Shown one piece after another: positions 59,026 to 64,000 of a stretch of DNA of 64,000 bases. How positions within the stretch are numbered: position 1 is the stretch's first letter; each line of letters starts with the position of its first letter. The notes beneath the pieces are model-generated. The model saw only the letters and a program-made list of their open reading frames with translations. It did not search any database and was not told the origin of the DNA. The position numbers and the translations under genes were made by a program. Where the stretch lies: contig NC_049994.1 in assembly GCF_000003815.2 (NCBI RefSeq), positions 6,908,307 to 6,972,306 of the forward strand. Reading direction: 5' to 3'. Origin of the DNA: Branchiostoma floridae (lineage: Eukaryota > Chordata > Leptocardii > Amphioxiformes > Branchiostomatidae).

Positions 59026-59795
59026 AGACTCACAAGCCTAAAACATAACCTTAGCCATTCTGGCAAAGGTAAAAATAGGACAGAACCTGGTAAATCTATG
59101 CAATGTGGGCAACGATTTGAAGCTTGAAATGAAGATATATGTGTTTTGAAGAGATTTTTTTTTGTGTGTGTGTGTGCATAATTTAACCGTTTATCTCATT
59201 GTAACGTTTATTTAGTACCCCCTCCCCCATGTAATGGTTACGCCGGGAATCAAATTTGTGCCCTATCGGTCGTAATAGTAAGTGTCTGTCCACAAACCTA
59301 AAAGAATCACAGCATACATCAACAACATATTTGTTGCAACTTTAAGCCCACTAGGGATAACTGTATAATTGTAACGTTATAACTCTATGAATAAATGTAA
59401 AGCCGAGAAAATAAAATGGTAAATACAACCGTTACGATATATGCAATTAGTTTCTGTACTATTTTAAACCTAATACACGCTGTTTATTAATACGAATATT
59501 TTACCGATCCATGGATAGCTTCTTGAGTTGTCCTCAAACACACAGAGACACAAATGGGGCCAAAAATATTAAAATCTAGGTAATAATTGACTTATGCTAT
59601 GACTTTGCTAAATCTGAAACGTCGTTTAAAGGCAGACAAATGCATGTGAGTTACAAGTGCTAGATATCCTGTCGATCACTAGAAATGACCGCTGGGTCAA
59701 CGACCTGTGCTGCAAATCCCTAACTTCAGGAACAAATCCCTAATCCAAGCAAATACAGTTCTACTGATTAAGGATCTACATGGGGGTTTACGATT

Positions 59796-61335
59796 AGAAT
59801 TCCATGATTAAGGGAGGTCGTCTCGCTAAATCTTACCATAGCTAGCTTGCCTATGCGTAACACGCTTGTCTTTGCTAATCACCATATTTATTCACTTTCA
59901 ACACAGCCGTTAAGTGGTTGCATGCCTCCTACGCCATGATTACGTAAAATACGGTCGATTGCGCTTACGTGAAAAGGAGCGCGTATGCCGACCATTTTTT
60001 TTTTTAAGATTCATAGGGCAAGGCCAGAAATGAGTTCTCTGCAAGCAAAGGTTTGGCTCGTGTTTTATGCATTTTTGTCGGCCCGGGCTTTCTATACTTT
60101 GTCTCGCTAGCCTAACGCCATGACAGCCAGTCAACGTTTAGACACTGGAAGAAAACGCCTAAGATTCGTCAAAAGCCGGCCACCGCCAAACGTCTGCTCG
60201 GAGAGTAAGAAAATACCCCTGGTGCCTGCAACAGATACAATTGTTTCTAGATAAATCAATACATAAACAAATGCATGCTTGTATCTTAGTCATTCTTGTA
60301 CGTGTAGACTGTAACAGTAGGGGAGACACAACAATTAGCGCCTGTGCCTAGAGCCCCCGGTTAAATAAAAACAAGGCTTTAAACCATTGAAAAGCCTTTC
60401 TTGGTGGGAGTTTTTGTTAAATCTGGGCATTTGGGGAGAAAGACCCTACACTTGTAGAATTAGTTGTAAAAAATGACCTTTCTCCATCGAGGGGGTTTTC
60501 GCACCCCCCTGAAATAGTGGTATCGTCGCCAGAATGCTGTTTTCAGCCAAATGGGCCAATCCAAGGGCTCTAATTAGGGGGGTGTATCAAAAGACTAGCC
60601 GTATAGAAATTCTTGAAAATAAATTTGCTGAGACTGGACATAGTAGCCTATCATTTGAAGGTAAGTTTGTATGGCTTGAACTTTTTATTCTTGAGATAAT
60701 TGCATATTTGTTTCCTCAACTCTCCCATTGGATTGCATGTATTACTGGGGAAAATTCTAATGGCTGCGTCTCTCCAGTAAGATGTAACATTTATAGCACA
60801 CCTCTAAGCCTCGAGGTTTTTCTCGGAAACCCTACACCGTCCCTAACCGCAGCTCGACGACCTACAGGGTAGTGTGCGTTTTCCAGGGGCAGATCACCAA
60901 TAAACTACAGGTCTTTTGTTACAGTAAAAGGTGATTGAAACCACTATTTACATACCAAACATTCGTGCGGTCGCTCCTACACTCCTTAGACATAAATGTG
61001 ACCTAGAGGTCGTTTAGTGTATTCCGTTTTTGTATGTTTGTTGGCTTGAGAGCAAGGGGATGTATACGGATCATGTCTGGCTTTCAGTAAAATCTGGCAG
61101 GTGCAGTGGGGAGGGGGGTATATGTAGTCGTCACAACCGGATTCGTTTATGTTGAAAAAAACAAACAATCGTCTATGACCTTGAAGGAATGGGGGAGGGG
61201 GGTGTTTTCTACGGAGGTTGGTAAGGGAGATTGTGACATTTTCATCGCCGAAAATAGGACAATTATGATATTGTTACAGTATTCCCCACCAGAGTCTTAT
61301 CAATTTTTATGTTAGTTCTATTGGGAAGCATTTTA
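59796..61335. other. Intergenic DNA without recognisable gene
   Basis: The plus-strand frame at 60534-60872 begins with a hydrophobic-rich stretch but matches no family I know. No termini or RNA genes are seen. Confidence 0.4.
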
Positions 61336-61543
61336 ACGCTGGTTCACCTTTATTCGCGGGTTAACCCATATCCGTTTTTTTAAACAGGGCTTGCCGGGTA
61401 TATCAAGTAGAAGAACGGCGGTTCCAAATTGCAACATTTTCAAAGCATTTTTTTGCAGCACCGTCTGTCCACTTGATATTCCTAGATTCCCCCTTTTTGT
61501 AAACGGATATAGGTTGCCCAACGACTAAAGGTGAACTAGCGTT
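61336..61543. mobile_element. MITE with ACGCTGGTTCACC ends
   Basis: Left end ACGCTGGTTCACCTTTATTC; right end, reverse-complemented, ACGCTAGTTCACCTTTAGTC. The match continues to a shared ATATCCGTTT; both ends abut TA. 208 bp, no frame. Confidence 0.8.
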
Positions 61544-61888
61544 ACAGGTGCAAACAGGAGAGTGGACCATCAAAAATGCCCCCATCCCCCCTCAGCTTTA
61601 ATGGGTAAGCCTGAATTCACTCACGTGCACAATCAACTATGGTCTACTTTCCTAATTGATGCAGCTGTTCACGCATTATACATCTAATAGTATGTGCTTT
61701 ACTTGTATTAGCATAGATTATATAGTCTATTGGTCAGGAAGGTTGAACATAATTGAACACACGGCATACGGTATTATTCATTTTGTTGTAAATTTTCTTT
61801 TACATCTTCTTTCTATCTGCAACCAACAACATAAATTTGTTTATTTTGCAACTGCTTTGTACGATTTACAGAATGATTAATTTTCTAA

Positions 61889-62289
61889 GGCCTATGAAAA
61901 AAAATGTTGTGTTTCCTGTTTCAGTCATGAAAAAAATTAGGGTCGGTAGGTAGGAATTCTCTTTCTTTCTTGTGTTTCTTTAGGCTGGCCAAAATTCTAG
62001 TGAGGCATATCATAATGCAGTTGAACAAAGTATACTGAAATGCATGTGGACAATCGTCTTTCATGTGTCATTTAATGTGAAAGTTACTTTTTTTGTGCAT
62101 AATAGATACATCTATCCTCAATTATATAGATAGGACAAGCATTATTTTGCTTCAATAGGAAGAGTCTGACTAATAATTCTAACTGGAAGCTATGTAACTC
62201 CACTGGCCACCCCCAAAAAAAAGTCAAGGGTCGGTAGGCTTTTCTAGGATAGCTAGGGAAACAGGAAACACAACATTTTCCCCTGGGCC
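61889..62289. mobile_element. Harbinger-like MITE with TAA flanks
   Basis: Inverted ends share GGCC and ATGTTGTGTTTCCTGTTTC; inner phrases AGGGTCGGTAGG also recur inverted. TAA lies on both sides (61886-61888 and 62290-62292). Confidence 0.7.
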
Positions 62290-62292
62290 TAA

Positions 62293-64000
62293 ATGAAAAC
62301 ACTGAAAAAAATTGATGCGCGCGTGGATGTCATCCAAATGATTAAATCAACCTGGCCTAAAATCTATGCACGGCCTCGTTCCGCTTCCAGTGCCAGACAT
62401 TGAGTCTGAGGCTTGTACGACCTCTAGGTCAACGACCGAGGGGACGTTCAGACAAAGCTATCTCAGTATCTGTGTGGGAAACCGACAGGTCGTTGACCTT
62501 TACACCCTCCCAAGGCGTCGTATTACCTCGGTCCATATTTAGACTACTAGTCAAAGCAGGTAGAGGTATGAGAGATGCCGCAGTGAGGGCTCTACCGTAC
62601 CAGTTGCCTCCGAGCTCTTGAAGTAGTTGCACTGCGTACATGCGTGCACGTTCGCAGCACACGCACAGGTTTTTTGCGTGTACCACCACCAATCAACACA
62701 CAGCGTAGTTACCAGCCTTCCATTGTCACCTGTGCATAAGAATCATACGGTAAGTTCTGATCCTCTTTCCGTTGTTGGTAGTGTTTTGTTTGTTCCGTGG
62801 TAGATATATGACCAGTATTTCTAGATCTCATGGTATGACCTAGTTCTACTGCACTCAGGTCTATATTAGGATTGTCCAAAATGCAAGTAAAACATACATA
62901 ATGGTTCGATGTCGCCATTCTGTGCAAGAGTTAACTGCACGTACACCAGTCAAGAACGACTGCCGGAGATATCGTTCGTTACCACCGCCTACTTGTCTCG
63001 GCGCTCCCCTTGTCCTTGTACGGTATTGTATACCTGGTGTCAATTTTCTGGTGTTTTGTATTTCAACCAGACCCAAGTGCAAAATTCGATTTATATTTTG
63101 CGACAAGCTTTGAACAGGCCGTTTTCCCTGTTCACTTCACATTCTATAACATGTCTATATTTTATGTAAATAGCTGAGTTAACCGGGGTCAAAAAAAGAT
63201 TATAATCTGCATATTCGTGAAACGTAGATGTAGCACGAGACTGGTTGCTTTTATATGCATAAATGGGAGATTCCGCTGCATGCATAACGAAATAAGAATG
63301 AAGTTGAATCTCACAAGGGACCATTCTACTGTCTGTTTAACTATTAACGGGGCATCCCCTGACTGACTCACAGTGTAATTTGCGGTTACTCACTTGAGTA
63401 ACCTGCGTGGTAAGGGTGACTGGCCTGGGTGCTTTTTTTAGCTCGACTTGAGTCACGACTTGAGGTTTAAGAAATAATGGATCCAGAGCTACTCGAGAAA
63501 AGAATATTCCAAAACGACCTGTCGTTTGATAGGTTATGAGTAGTGTCGGCTTTTTTTTAACGATGATATCAGCGTACATTATATTAGACGATACGGGTGT
63601 GGATGTTCGTACAATGCCGGGATGTCTCGAGTTAATTACGTAAGAATATCTTGCGACGTTCGTGCAAGATCGCGATGTCGTCTTAAAGTAACGTTATGTG
63701 GATGAGTCACTGTCGTTACTGTGTACATTTGTTACTGTGGAGTTTTTAAAAAGAACCTTTTTGGGGAGGGTTGCAAAAGTAGTACATTTTATTGCAACAG
63801 AAATAAGGGACTGTGTCAAAAAGACGTGACTTATAAATATATAATATACAATTTTGCACGTCTAATTCTGACACATTGTTTTAAATGCAGAGTCTATTTA
63901 AAACGACTGAGTATTTTGAGTATACTTAAAACGACTGTAGATTAGTTCGATTGCCCACTACGAGGGGATAACCCTTACTGTGTACAAATAGGTGGGTATA
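62293..64000. other. Right end of window, no gene seen
   Basis: A solo terminal fragment similar to the TA-flanked MITE family (GATGCGCGCGTGGATGTCAT) lies at 62313-62360. Plus- and minus-strand frames up to 63945 show no recognisable domains. An exon of a gene continuing to the right cannot be excluded. Confidence 0.35.

Larger units (their letters stand above)
57365..59795. repeat. Segmental duplication, unit B with insertions
   Basis: This is a tandem partner of unit A in the same orientation, starting CTTCTTGTAGAAGTATTTTT and ending CTACATGGGGGTTTA. It is longer because about 1.35 kb of other repeats (57700-59060) are inserted. Confidence 0.75.

Noticed and set aside
60534-60872. 112-residue plus-strand frame
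   Set aside because: No domain, no codon or splice support; similar frames are expected by chance in this length of DNA.

Overview
The window looks like genomic DNA from a lancelet (amphioxus, Branchiostoma-like). This is an inference from the following: short domain-sized exons separated by introns of a few hundred bases to a few kb; many phase-1 modules (kringle, sushi, PAN/apple, hevein-like); a type II membrane protein with NPMY-type tyrosine motifs; arrays of C2H2 fingers; and intergenic DNA packed with MITEs, LINE 3' ends and microsatellites. No bacterial or organellar features are seen.

Layout. (1) 318-6062, + strand: a 5'-partial gene whose exons splice in phase to give kringle, sushi and then a complete pentameric Cys-loop channel subunit. 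(2) 6-15.8 kb: no convincing gene; a PIF/Harbinger-like MITE, foldback MITEs, a 47-bp minisatellite and the first of two related piggyBac-like MITEs. (3) 16-24 kb, + strand: a type II transmembrane protein with a tyrosine-rich cytoplasmic N-terminus, one membrane span, an 11-residue-repeat stalk, two PAN/apple exons and a hevein-like domain. (4) 26.9-32.3 kb, - strand: two paralogous C2H2 zinc-finger genes, each with its fingers in one exon; the first carries a one-base frameshift. (5) 36.4-49.6 kb, - strand: the most striking locus, a multi-exon gene that combines a SAM-like domain, a proline-rich repeat, SAM, FN3, an ephexin-type DH-PH-SH3 module and a complete Src-type SH3-SH2-tyrosine kinase. 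(6) 49.8-64 kb: no supported gene; MITEs, LINE fragments, a ~1.3 kb unit duplicated in tandem and large inverted repeats.

How the genes may work. The kinase locus joins in one polypeptide proteins that act in sequence elsewhere: Src-family kinases phosphorylate the conserved tyrosine of ephexin RhoGEFs to activate them, and here that tyrosine (in a LYQEL motif) is encoded upstream of a Src-type kinase. The proline repeats carry about ten PxxPxR ligands suited to the two SH3 domains of the same protein. The channel gene keeps a cation-type pore but has lost the usual agonist-box residues and gained extracellular adhesion modules. Splice sites were assigned by eye from AG/GT consensus and reading phase; every junction described between coding exons is phase-consistent, except one unresolved frame break inside the kinase gene near 44.9-45.04 kb.
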